This document shows positions 22,976 through 33,982 of a stretch of 64,000 nucleotides of DNA, in pieces; within the stretch, counting starts at the first letter, position 1, and each line of letters starts with the position of its first letter. Source of the stretch: Saksenaea vasiformis B4078 (taxonomy: Eukaryota; Mucoromycota; Mucoromycetes; Mucorales; Saksenaeaceae). The DNA is taken from NCBI GenBank assembly GCA_000697055.1, contig JNDT01002185.1, forward strand, positions 1-64,000, in the 5' to 3' direction. The notes under the pieces were generated by a model. It was given only the letters and a program-made list of their open reading frames with translations. It was not told the origin of the DNA and made no database searches. Made by a program: the position numbers and the translations under genes.

Positions 22976-23057
22976 TGTTTACATGCCATTTGTTTTACTG
23001 CAGCAAATACTGGATTTGGAATCAACGTTTGCGTCAGCTATATGTTCTTTTACGTTC

Positions 23058-23970
23058 AAGTTGAATAAATTTAGCGTTGGGAATTGATGCGTCTTTGCGG
23101 CGAGAAGTAGTTTGCTTTGCGTCAATCCTACGAATAGTTCGCGTGTGAGTAACTTCGTTTTGCATTGAGGTGCTTCAGTGATCGTTTTCCGATATCCCGT
23201 CGGAAAGCAGTAAGAATGTCTCACGGTAAGGGAATGTCTCATTGAAACAAAAAATCGTTTTTTTGCATTGAGGTACTTCAGTGATGGATTCCCAGTACTC
23301 CATCGCAAAGCAGTAAAAATGTTTCAAGATAAGCACAGGTTCCACCCAAAATAATCCATACTTAAACGAACGTACGAATTTCCTTTTTTTTCTTCTTTGG
23401 CTCTGTTTACCTTTAACATCCCCGGTAAGGATGTCAATTTATATACATACACAATTATTCATGATCTTATGTCTATTCTTTAGCCTGCATGACCTCTGTC
23501 CCGAACCGTCCCGGCTGTGGTGTAGCTCCTTTTTCACCACCAGGTAAGTAAGTATTATCGCACGCTGTCTTATCCAACTTCCACAACAGAACCTCGCCGG
23601 ACGTTTGCATCGCTTCAAGTCCTCTGCACGGCGTAACCTCTTATCGCTGGCCGTCGTAGCCAGGCTCCTCCCATGCTGGGCCCCACCGGTCAAGATGCGG
23701 GCTTGGCCCAGGCTTTTTGGCCTGATTACTTTCGGGGTAGGTAAAAAGACATCAAAGCATCTTCCATTTACTAACCATGAACAATGTTTTATGCTGCTCC
23801 AATAAATTATGCGCGCATCTGGAAACCAAATTGATGTAAGTACAGCATTATTTTGTCGCCAATTTGCGAACTAATGACCGCATATTCAACTATTTACTTA
23901 GCGCACACTTGGTTCTTCATGGACGCATAGTTTATTTAGAGTAGCGTAAAAAGTTGCTCAATAAACAGTA
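23058..23970 (+). repeat. Dispersed repeat R1, copy 2
   Basis: A full-length-looking copy. The 5' part (GAATAAATTTAGCGTTGGGA, GATGCGTCTTTGC, TTCAGTGATGGATTCCCAGT) matches copies 4 and 5. The middle and 3' parts (GCCTGCATGACCTCTGTCCC, CGCTTCAAGTCCTCTGCACG, ATGCTGCTCCAATAAATTAT) match all copies. The 5' portion contains a short internal duplication (about 23155-23230 and 23265-23330). The terminal inverted arms are at about 23801-23828 and 23908-23937. Confidence 0.72.
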
Positions 23971-24199
23971 AAACTTGTACTACTATTCTCTGGTTGCAGA
24001 TGCGCGCAAATGCACTTAGCACATAACGTTTTAACAGAAATAAGTTCGTCGGCGTTCCGTGTAGCAGAATCCATTGCAGGATCCGTTCTTCTGAGTCATG
24101 TCACCCCTTTAGCTGCATTGGTCGAGCAAGAACAGCTGACCTTCTTCTTCAGTAACATGTATTTCTCGGAAGGCTCAAGGCTGGGTCTGAAACATTGAT

Positions 24200-24722
24200 A
24201 TCGAAATTATTGGATTTTGAATACCCATTTGCGTCTATTCGAAGATATTTGACGTTACTTCCAGATAAACTCTGCGTCTTGGAGCACGTATTTTTACGTT
24301 TATCCGATGCTGTGATTTTCGTATCATACTCTTCCATGTTACGTTTGCGTCATTGATAACTTTCCATTATCTAAGGCAGAGACAGGAATTCATTGTCTCG
24401 TGCAAATGACGTGATAAAGATAGGGCTCGATTATCTGGTGTTCGAGATAGGATACCATCGTCTCGTGCAAACGATCAATCAGTGATCGGATCCCTTTATT
24501 TCATGCAAAGGGTGTGCGAAAGATACGGTTTTTTTTATCTCACGCAAAAGGCGCGGCGGTGATAGGGTAACATCGTCTCATGCAAAGGGGTGAATCAGTG
24601 ATCTGGTTCTTTTGACTCATAAAAACGGTGTCTCAGAAACAGGATTCCGTCGTCTCATGCAAAAACTGTGTTGAAGATAGATTCCTTTTATCTCACACAA
24701 AAAGGATGTCTCAGATAACGGC
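24200..24722 (+). repeat. Duplicated segment with minisatellite, copy A
   Basis: 24230-24380 is the partner of 11725-11900. From 24379 to 24722 about nine imperfect tandem units of 38-40 bp follow. The unit is roughly TCGTCTCATGCAAAGGGTGT, then a variable CAGNGATAGGATNCC part. TCATGCAAA or TCACGCAAA is the best-kept core. Two neighbouring unit types (ATCGTCTCATGC and TTTTATCTCACGC) alternate, hinting at a higher-order dimer. Confidence 0.65.
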
Positions 24723-24824
24723 AAGTGATGCATATTTAAAGCGAGCACTTCTTTTTCCTTTTTTTTCTTCTTCTTCTTTGGCTCTGTTGGTACAAAAATC
24801 CCCGGTACGGATGTCAACTTTTTA

Positions 24825-25643
24825 CAGTAGCCGCTCGGTTAAAGAATACTGTTGGCCAGGATATTCTTCATTCTTATATCGAACATATTCCACAAGTGAA
24901 AAAGTCGTACAAATTACTATTTTGGAAAGTACTAAACATTTAAAACTCCAGCACAAGCTACTGACGAATCACATAAGTTTTATGTAGAGCGTAGTTCTAA
25001 AACGCGTGCTATTACATCGAGACGCATTACGACACGTTTGAAAAGATTGGATCTTTTTCTGCATTTTGATTCCTACACTATCAATGAAAAATGTCTAAAT
25101 CACTGAAAGTCTTGTGCGCAGCTTATGCGGACAATCTTTCACTGAATCAGGCTAATAGGTAACAAGAAGTGAAGTCGGAGAACATCCGTATGGAAGTACA
25201 GAGACAATGCTGTTGACAACATCATGGAAGCTGAGAACGCGGGGAACAAGAACGACGAAAACGATGAACCAGAGTCGTCATCAGAAGTGAATCATCATGA
25301 TTTACCAATAGCGGAGAAAATCAGGATCCTCGACCAACCCCGGGCAATCGTAGATATGTGTCACGACGTAGATGGACAACTAGACATTTGCTTGAAGCAA
25401 AAACCAGCTCTTCTGCAAGCTGAGTATCAGCAAATGTTAAAACAAACTACAATAGAAAGCCATTTCACAAAATAAACTATGGTTGTTATCCGCTCGATAA
25501 GGGAATATCTTTCGAAAAAATTATACATCATTCTACAACTGAATTTTGGAATAATTTACTGCTTACCAAAATGGTTACCAAAATCATTATTCCACAAGTG
25601 GACATATTCCTTAAGTGAGTATTCCTTAATCGAGCGGCTACTG
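24825..25643 (+). mobile_element. pogo/Tigger-like DNA transposon, internally deleted
   Basis: The element starts CAGTAGCCGCTCGGTTAAAG and ends CTTAATCGAGCGGCTACTG. The inverted ends match over about 25 bp (CAGTAGCCGCTCGRTTAARG and on), with further subterminal motifs such as ATATTCCACAAGTG facing inward from both sides. A TA dinucleotide flanks each end (24823-24824, 25644-25645), and removing the element rejoins the two halves of an R1 repeat exactly where copy 1 is continuous. At 819 bp it is too short for a full transposase gene and retains only a C-terminal fragment. Confidence 0.8.
25224..25475 (+). pseudogene. C-terminal fragment of a pogo/Tigger-type transposase
   Basis: An 83-codon frame inside the TA-flanked element. 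It is acidic at first (NAGNKNDENDEPESSS) and ends QMLKQTTIESHFTK. A C-terminal tail finishing in T[IL]xxFF[TK]K-like residues is typical of pogo/Tigger/jerky transposases, after the DDE domain. The DNA-binding and catalytic parts are absent, so it cannot encode an active transposase. The assignment rests mainly on the element's TIRs and TA target site. Confidence 0.5.
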
Positions 25644-26190
25644 TATTACATATCCAGGATCACTCATTTTTTTTGTATGCCGTTTAGGCTGCATGACCGC
25701 TGTCCCGAACCGTCTTGGCCGTGTTGGTGCTTTATGCCCACACTCAAAGTACGTAAATGTTGTCACACACACACTCAGTATCGCTCATCTCCCGCAACAG
25801 ATTGCCCGACGATGTATCGCTTCAAGTCCTCTGCACGCCGTTCAAAAATGGCCGCTCCAATGCCATCGGGTCAACCCCAACCTCTCGCCGCCCCCACCGA
25901 ATCAGGTGCGGGGCTTTGGCCTCCGTCGATGGGCGGAATTACCCTTCGGGGGTAAGTGAAATGGCTTCCAAAGTATTATCCATTTACTAACCATGAATTA
26001 TTTTTTATGCTGCCTGAATAAATTTTGCGTCCGCTGAAGGCCAAGTTCACGTAAGTTGATTAATCTTCAGACAAAACATTGATGTACTGATGGCCGCATG
26101 TTCGATACTTCTTTAGCGCAGACTTGGCTCTTCTTTGGCGCGAGATTTATTTAGTGTAGCGTAAAAGATAATTCAATAAAAGTATTATTC

Positions 26191-28795
26191 AAAAGCAGAG
26201 CAGAGCAGCTTTCAACAATCGCTGCACTTTTGGTTCAGTCCTTTTACGGTTGCAATGCAGTCAGAAGATATGCATGCTTTATTTTTCTTTGTCATAGAGC
26301 CTTCGTAATGGATCCGACCCCGCTCATGATAGGTTAGTAGTTTGATACTACGAGCCTAGACACCACAGCACTGACTTTGAAAATGGGAAGGTAATTAAGT
26401 GTTTAGTGATATTTTGACGTGTAAACCCACGCATAACTACTTGGCCATCTGCATAATTCGCGTTTTCTCGTCAAGCAGGCATTACGTCATTTTTATTTTT
26501 TTGCGTGTGAAGATGAATTACGTGTGCGAGACGCAACCGGCTTGACGAGGATCATGGTCCTCAAATTTATTTAGGTAAATCCATGGAATCCATTCAATAA
26601 GCAACGTAGTAATGGCCGAAATCGATTTGGGTCACTAATCAATCGAACCCTAGTCGTTGAGATATAGATTATCTGTAGTCGATCTCTCTTCGCTCTCCAG
26701 ACAAACAGAACAGCAGTATATGAGCAATCATCTCTTTTAAAGTACGGTCTCTCTCTTTTTTTTTTATGTATAGGATGATTTACGATCTCGTTGCTGAGCT
26801 TCATGATGTTTTTTGCAGCCTCTTAACAGTGTTCAAGAGCTCCTCCGGGGCTTTGCTTCCTGTATCACGATTTTTTCTCTGATGATGCGTAGACTAGATG
26901 AGATAGTCTCACTTAGTGTTTAGTAACTTCTTTCCAGATCTTCTTAAGCCAATTCTGTATTCTGCCCTCTATTACCACATATTATAGGTGATTACACGCG
27001 CAACCTATTCTCTATCAAGTTCATCTGTCGTCCCTCGTCGTTTTGCTGCCCCATTACCTTGTAATCTTACAACATTGAACGCTTAATTTCTATATTACCG
27101 CAGGCAAGGAAGGTTATCGATGAGAACGGCAAATAAAAGGCCGTAGACGCATTGTTGACCGAGAAACACGTAGGATCATTCCTGATTTTGTTGATGCTAA
27201 TCCTTCTGCTGTTATGAAAGCATAATAACCCATTAGTCCCTGCAACCGAATTAAATGCAGTCTTTAAAATCTATGACTAGCATTTTCCAAAAGCTTACGA
27301 TCTGCCCTACGATTACAGGTGAAACACACTATACTGGCTAAGCCCTGACAACATCATTGAACGGTTTCTCACGGGATGCGATGGTCTAGCTTTCAATGAT
27401 ACAATATGTTCAGGTTGCTACCTCAGGACACGAAATCGAGAGAGACTATAGCTTATGAGCAGGAAAAAAAAGAAAAAGAAAAACAAAGGGGAATCCTCGC
27501 TAATAGAGATTGGCGATGTCCTATACAATTGATCATGCGCATTCCGCGTGTGACAGAATCACGCTGAAAAGAGCCCAAGAGCACGCTCCAAAATGTCCGA
27601 TGCTATAGTCATATTGGAGACGACAACCTTTACACGGGCGTCAAGCACTATGAGATCGAGGCATAAAATACAGGTATTGAGTTTGATTGTATACACATTC
27701 TATTTTTTTTCGAAAGCAAATTGTCAAAAATGAGATAAGTTGGTGATTTCATAAGGTTAACACTCGGATTTATTTCATTTTAGGGACAAAATAATCTGTT
27801 ACTTATTTATTTATTTATTTTAAGAGCAAATAAACATCCGGGACATAAAAGCTAGTTGGAACCAGATCACCACTGTCCACCAGTGTGCGAATGGTGATAT
27901 CGTCCTATGAGGGTTCATTTTATCAGTTACAGGTGTTACCTGATGGGAGATAGTTGGCTGTCAGGCACTGTGCGGAAAAATCCAAGGTCAAATTTACACG
28001 CCTGTGTAAGTGGAGCAAGAATTTATCCTGAGCAATGTAATGCCTGACAACCTGCACATCATCAATCAGTACTATTTGCGCCACTTATCTGCGATTATCC
28101 GAACAGTTGACCCACCACGGTCATATAATGCGCGTACAATGGGTCGAGTCGTAGGTAGAAAATGTGCAACTGATTGATAGTAAGTTTCTACAAAACAAAG
28201 TCATACTTGGGTAATACATGCAAACAGGATAATCAGACATTAACGCTGAACGCTTATCTAGAAAGGAAAAGAGGAAGGAAAGACAAGCTGGGAATTAGTA
28301 ACACACATTGAAACATTTAAAAAGGTAATCAGATTTAATGAGGTTCAGCCAGTTTTAACCAGATTTAACAAGACGTTAATGGTGCCTTCCATTCTCCACA
28401 TATAATCTTTGGATATCACATAGTTGGTTGTCATCGCTTAAAACGGAAATATCCTAAATCAAGGCAATACTATACGATGATGTGACAATGCTTGACAGGG
28501 AAGACAAATGGGAGCATCTATTCCCTTTCAAATCTTCATACGCAAGCATCGGGACAGCGTATAGAAGGAAGTCCGCCAATCTACGGGCACGAGTATTACC
28601 TGGACGTGCGAAGATATCACTCCCATTATAATCATTTATTGGTAATAAGGTAAGAAAAAGTCAATTGAATATTACATTGTGGCGACTCTCCGTTAGTTAT
28701 GAGATCCAGAGTAATTTCAGTAAAAAAAAAAAAGTCGATAAGGAGCGCTGAACATGTCGTCGTACGCTTGAATGTCCATGCAGCCATTTTTTATT
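26191..28795. other. Repeat-rich gap with gene relics
   Basis: No intact gene. At about 27140-27225 (+) RRRIVDRETRRIIPDFVDAN followed by PSAVMKA resembles the helix-turn-helix start of Tc1-like transposases. At about 27610-27667 (+) HIGDDNLYTGVKHYEIEA looks like a scrap of a SPRY-type domain. Around 27885-27965 there is a degenerate match to 30185-30265 (TGAGGGTT...ACCTGATGGG.GATAGT). A (TTTA)n run lies near 27803-27820. Confidence 0.3.
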
Positions 28796-29659
28796 TCAAA
28801 TTTTCTTGCCATACAATTCGAGTAAATTCAGTTCAACGTTTCTTTTGATTCTTTGGTTTGCTTTTGACAAACCGTTAAGAGCTAGTTGCGCCAAGGGTGA
28901 TAAAAATGAATGCAATTGTAAAGGATTGCATGTTGCAGGGCGATCTTGATGTGACAAAGCTTGTAGCAAATGTTCAGACAGATTCCTAAATGCATCGTGC
29001 CCTGTTGCTCGGTGGGCATCTGAAGCGATTTTCCTGAGCACTTCAGTTTCCAAAGATTGCTTTTTCATCACTACAATCGCTACTTGCTGCAGGATCATGC
29101 TCGCGAGCTTCACTGTTGATTTTTTAGAGTGACCATACCCTTGTTGTGCAGGAGTGTCAACGACGGTAAAACCGTTGTCGGTTGTAGAAGGTTCGTACTC
29201 AATCCCTTTACTGCGGTTCTTCCTTCCATAAAGGTTGAATGACTGCTGAAGCCACTTGTCAACTGTCTTAGCGTTGATAACGACAAAGGAGGTATACATG
29301 CGCTGCTCATATCTTTCGCCAGATTCATAAATCTGTCGATGTTGTCGTTGTGATATGTTTGGCTGACTTGTCATCCATTTTCAACCGCGTTTCTGGGCCA
29401 ATGGATATAGCGGCCCGCTAATGGCAAACGAGAGCGCTTCCCAGACGGGTTGTCTGACAAATTTGCGATCCATTCCTACGGTTATTGGTAGCCCATCAAG
29501 TCGATGATTAAAAGTCATGCCCGCAGAGGAACGAAGCGACTCCGACGACAACAACCACCCAAGGGCATAGTCGCTATCATGAATGAGTTCAATGCGAACA
29601 AGACGTGGCACCGCTGTCTCAAGCCCGTGCAATGGTGCCATCTTCTGTGTCAACCCCAT
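28796..29659 (-). pseudogene. Unidentified ORF interrupted by one in-frame stop
   Basis: Two minus-strand segments in the same frame are separated by a single TGA at 29381-29383: 92 codons (29659-29381) and about 194 codons down to 28796. The first begins with an ATG that has an in-frame stop just upstream, and contains DSDYALGWLLSSESLRSSAG and RQPVWEALSFAISGPLYPL. The second contains SFVVINAKTVDKWLQQSFNL and a helical region (KLASMILQQVAIVVMKKQSL). Read as one frame it would be about 287 residues. I see no splice pair that removes the TGA and keeps the frame. No family was recognised; it could be a decayed gene or part of an unrecognised mobile element. Confidence 0.4.
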
Positions 29660-30894
29660 TGTCCCAGTTTAGCCAGTGGTCGCAACATAACGGGTCATGA
29701 TGTGAATTCTGCAAGGAATATATCACAGAGAGTGATCTCCGCAGACGGAAATCCACCCGCGCTGTTCAACTCCCGACACATGAGCACATACAAGTTCAAT
29801 CAACGAGTCATTGAGTATCCGTGGACCGACTGTTTAGGCCTAGATCGATGAAAGTAATGATATCTACCTGTAGGCGCTCGTTGAGGGCTTAATTTATAAA
29901 CACTCAACTCATAGACACTCGTCTTAGGGACGCTAGCTTCACAGATACCCACTATTTGGTTTTTATTTAAGTACAGTCATACCTGCATTCAAATTCGATA
30001 AGACGTTTGTCCCGTCGCCGGTGAAAAACACATTGCATGAGTGTTCCTAAGCGGTAGATTCTAAGTGTCCGTAGTAATTCCTGTTTGCAGACGTTTGACC
30101 AACATTATGAATTGAGCGACAAAGCCACCAAAATTTTTATCGGGAGGTCAAGTTGCAATCGAATTAAATCATTTATCAGTTTTACGAACGATGATAACGT
30201 CTTGTGAGGGTTGTTTTCCATCAGAATAGGTACCACCTGATGGGGAATAGTCGCCTGTCAAGGTGCGAACACCGTCATACAAGCTTAGCCGCTGTGTAGC
30301 GTAGGAGTTGCATTACCTGGCAGGTCTTTGCTCTGGGATGGTGTCATGCTTTCCAGCTGACTACGGAGTCCTTGTTAATTCAAGGTCTCCACAAATTAAG
30401 AGAAATGAAAGAAATCAGCCGCTCTTTAGTGTTTGATGCTTTTGCTGGAGTGACCATCGTACTTGCTCCTGGATGCTGAACCTCGTCTACATCGCAATCG
30501 CAACGTAAAGAAAGAACATGTCTGTTACTGACACTATTTGCGAAGCGCACGGCCCCTGTAGTGATTTATTTTACAATGCTGCATGACTAAGCATGATGCC
30601 ATATCATTGTTAAGGAATCTGTTCCGTCCTCCCTGATGTCCAGCTTGTACACCTGCCCAATGATGCCATTGATCATAAATTGACTGCATCATAAGTTCGG
30701 CCTATGTAACTGTCAGCTCGTAAGACGGTTTGTTACGTCGAGTCTTTCCTGTATTCATATTAGCAATAGTAGATACATTTGGCAACAGTATGACTAAGTG
30801 TCTAACAGAGGTAAGTTCATTGCCGCGTTCATGAGAAGAAGTTAATTTTTCGAGGCTCTTGATCGCAATTTGCAAGATTTATTACTTTCTTGTT
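29660..30894. other. Intergenic with degenerate repeats
   Basis: 30185-30265 pairs with 27885-27965. Around 30600-30670 the minus strand encodes GQVYKLDIREDGTDS, a degenerate copy of the IQVYKLYMKSDGIDS end of the protein at 30895-31680. No intact gene was seen. Confidence 0.4.
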
Positions 30895-31680
30895 TTACAT
30901 TTGCTGCCGGAATATTCTTAATGAGTCAATTCCATCGCTTTTCATATACAGCTTGTACACTTGGATCTTACTCCACCCTACTTGAATTGTTTGATGTGTA
31001 ACTTCCTCATCGTCTGTTTCGCTGTTGCCAGCTTTGATGCAGGAATTCTCACAGGTAACCATCACGTCTTTTCTTTTGTTGCCTTTTTCCTCCCAATCCA
31101 TTTCGTAAAGAACGTAATACAAGTTATCGAGCATAATGTCTTCGTCTTCTGTTCTGCAGGAGTACACGATAATCTCAAAGAGAGGTAGGGCCGGACTTCC
31201 CCAAGCGAACAACATGCATGAATCTTGGGTTAACTTTGCAAGGCAATACTCGTGACTCAGCTCCTCCACGCAGAATGCAGTTCTTGGGACGATGCTGGGA
31301 TTTGGAGGCGCAATTTTGCAATCGGAAGGTTTGTTACGTAGCAGATCGAAAGACTCGTTATAGAGGTAATAGACCTGAAGCTTGCTGTTCCGTATATTAA
31401 CAAGTAGATAGATTTGACAAAGTTCCCAAGCATTTGTGTGGTATAATGCCAGTCGTAGGTCTTCAAGGAGATCTTCCGTGTCTGACGGTACCACCGAGTA
31501 AATGATCATCTCAAAAATCGGAGAATCATTCCAGTTTTCTGTAGTCAAAAAGACTGACTGCTTAACATACTTCGATAGATCCACCTCTCCTTTCAAGAGA
31601 GACTCGACCGTAAAACGAGGCCTATCTCGAAAGCTAATTGTATGCATCGAGAATGCCGAAGAAGGAAGATACAGTTGCAT
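30895..31680 (-). CDS. Hypothetical protein with an internal duplication
   Basis: A single-exon frame of 261 aa from the ATG at 31680. No known domain was recognised. Residues about 44-115 and 155-250 look like two copies of one module. The first has SPIFEMIIYSVVPSDTED, EDLRLALYHTNAWE and SKLQVYYLYNES. The second has LPLFEIIVYSCRTEDED, DNLYYVLYEMDWE and SKIQVYKLYMKS. The alternating hydrophobic strands and helices fit a small alpha/beta domain repeated in tandem. There is no signal peptide or membrane segment. A third, decayed copy of the module's end lies just downstream (about 30600-30670), suggesting a locally amplified family. The function is unknown. Confidence 0.55.
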   Translation of the reverse strand: MQLYLPSSAFSMHTISFRDRPRFTVESLLKGEVDLSKYVKQSVFLTTENWNDSPIFEMIIYSVVPSDTEDLLEDLRLALYHTNAWELCQIYLLVNIRNSKLQVYYLYNESFDLLRNKPSDCKIAPPNPSIVPRTAFCVEELSHEYCLAKLTQDSCMLFAWGSPALPLFEIIVYSCRTEDEDIMLDNLYYVLYEMDWEEKGNKRKDVMVTCENSCIKAGNSETDDEEVTHQTIQVGWSKIQVYKLYMKSDGIDSLRIFRQQM

Positions 31681-33982
31681 TAGGTCACTGTGAACGACTT
31701 TTGCATAATGCAGTATTTATTAGCTACAGATAAATTGATGCTTGACAAATCGTACGCTAATTCATTGAGGTCATCTTTACTGTGATGTTTCATTTTGGTT
31801 TCCCTTTTCCTCCCAGAGGTTTCCATTGTTTAACGCATATTTTTCATTGTGATGCAGCAGTCCGCCCTCTTTGTGCACCTTGACTTCTTGCTGCAACCTA
31901 TGCAACGCGTACGGCCCAGTAGTCGTTTCTATAAGGGTCTATCGCCCAACTCCAAATCGTAAAGCAAGGCTCAAATTTAGGCCGGATCCCGTGGATGATC
32001 GGATCCAGCTCAGTTGGCCATTAGCTCAACCAAAATTCGTTTAACGTAATCGGTAAAACTTGCATTAATTCATGAGAAAACTAATAACGCCCAGCCCACC
32101 GAGAATCCAAAGTCCCGTCATTCTACTTCCCACGCTCGCATGCTAAATTTACTTTCTTGTGAGCGGGTCTCCTACTTCATTCCAGCCAAATGTGTTTTTT
32201 TCTGCCGTTACCGACATTTATCAGTTCACGTGTCTGTGGTCGTGTTGACGTGATGGAATGCCTTTTTTGAAAGCAAAACCCGTAGCATAGCACCTGTTCT
32301 TCTTCAGATCCTTCTTCTTTCTCTGCTTGTACAGCGTCCTCGATGAGGACATCGATAATTGCAAATATCCAGAGACCTTGTAGCTAGAAGATCATCTCTC
32401 AATCTGGGAGGTGACGAAATAAGTGTATAGGGTATGAATAGCATTTGGTGTCCGAACGAATGCAATGGATTGAAATGAATATTGTTATCTGATAACGTCA
32501 ATGCATTTTAAAAAAAATCACTTGTTTGGCTCCGGAAGTCTCTTCTAAAATAGAGTGTTTAGCTATGCTACTTTCATCACTCGCTTTTTAAGTACTGTAC
32601 TACGGGAGAAACTGTTCCTGGCACCGACGCTTCTGCGAGCATTTCCATAATCATGGAAGTTCGTAATCATTTTTCTCGTAATGAAGAGAAAGCTTTCCAT
32701 TTACCCTTCCTTTATATATATAATATTACTTTGTTATATCTTACCGCGTACAAAACGTGGGACATCTTACATAAAGTATGAATTGCTACAAGAGAATAGG
32801 TAAAATGTGTGTGTAACGACCCGATTTGTACAAAGGAGTCATAGTGACTTTTGTCGGTTATGTAGGCCCCCTTATTTTCAACTTCCGGGCTGTCACCCAG
32901 CCATTGAAATAACCGGGGGACAGCGTACTGGAAAGCGAATTCCGCCGTTATAGAGAAGAAAGGAAGCAGAAGACAAGGATGCATCAGAAGTTATGAAATG
33001 GAGAATAAGCATTTCTCTGAAGCATTAACTACTCTACCTTCGTGCTGTCACGGGTTTTCTTGACGGTGAGCGGCGCGGACGAGACACGAGATTTTCAAAG
33101 CAACTTTACATCTTATTTCGAAGGAAATCAGCGAGATTAGCGTTTCTGACACGATAAATGTCCCCGATCAGGTCTTTAACGCTGTTTACAATCTTGAACT
33201 TAGTATCGAAGCCTACACCTACGTTTTTTGGCCGGTGACATTCACTTCTTGAAAAAAGGCGGGTTTCGATGGGAGGAGGCTTGAACTAAGGGGAAAACCT
33301 TGTTTCTGCGTGATAGATTGTAATAAATTATCTAGAGAGATACTTTTCGCTGTGGATGTCGATAAAGTGCTTTCGTCTTAGTGTAAGTCTCCCTTTGACC
33401 TGGCTCAATTCATCGAAATGATATAGTAAATCAATCTATCCAAATTTTGCCATCAAGAGAAATTTCTCACCGATGTGGATGCGTGACGGAAAAAAAGGAC
33501 GTGCATCAATGCTGATCCACCTATTTACACTGTAACAAGCGAAACTCTTGCGTTGCATCATTTGATCATCAACTTTAATGTGATATTTACTGGTTTTGAA
33601 ATATGAAATTCTAGCCGGATGTGCATCGATTCACTCGACGTATTGCTTGCTATGTAGTAGCTACTGGCCACGCAGTGTAAGCAATGGGAAGTGTATGTCT
33701 CTCGCGCAACAATATGCAAGAAGCACAGGTTCCATTATCTAATCCTCAGGCACCAATTAAATTATCTTTTTCTGGGATATTTCCATGTGGAATTCATTGT
33801 AAACTAAAACACAAGAAGAGGCGCAGCTGTGAAATGTGCCATGATGACTCGAATTTGCGTCAAATGTCAGGAACACAATTTTAGCTGACGGGTCGTGTGA
33901 AACGTGTGTGACTGGTTAATACAACGGCACTGCAAAAAAAATAAAAAGTGCAAAGCCGCCACTAGTTCTTGAGCCTTAAAAC
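31681..33982. other. Intergenic, weak coding relic at 33106-33285 (-)
   Basis: No supported gene. A minus-strand frame of 59 codons runs from a CTTAG acceptor-like site (33286) to a TAA at 33106 and reads sensibly (VGVGFDTKFKIVNSVKDLIG, then DIYRVRNANLADFL). It may be a terminal exon or a decayed one. The last roughly 300 bp is the promoter and 5' UTR of the threonyl-tRNA synthetase gene. Confidence 0.3.

Larger units (their letters stand above)
24747..26190 (+). repeat. Dispersed repeat R1, copy 3, split by a transposon
   Basis: The left part 24747-24824 (GCGAGCACTTCTTTTTCC to ACGGATGTCAACTTTTTA) and the right part 25644-26190 (TATTACATATCCAGGATCAC to the end) together form one R1 copy closely matching copy 1. 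The intervening 819 bp is a TA-flanked transposon. The terminal inverted arms are at about 26017-26050 and 26115-26152. Confidence 0.75.

Noticed and set aside
24379..24722. Regular repeats with variable parts, resembling a CRISPR array
   Set aside because: The units are imperfect along their whole length, there are no unique spacers, and the context is a fungal nuclear genome. It is a minisatellite.
29970..30005. TACAGTCATACCTGCATTCAA as a Tigger-type element end
   Set aside because: It resembles a TA-flanked TIR, but no matching inverted end was found within several kilobases.
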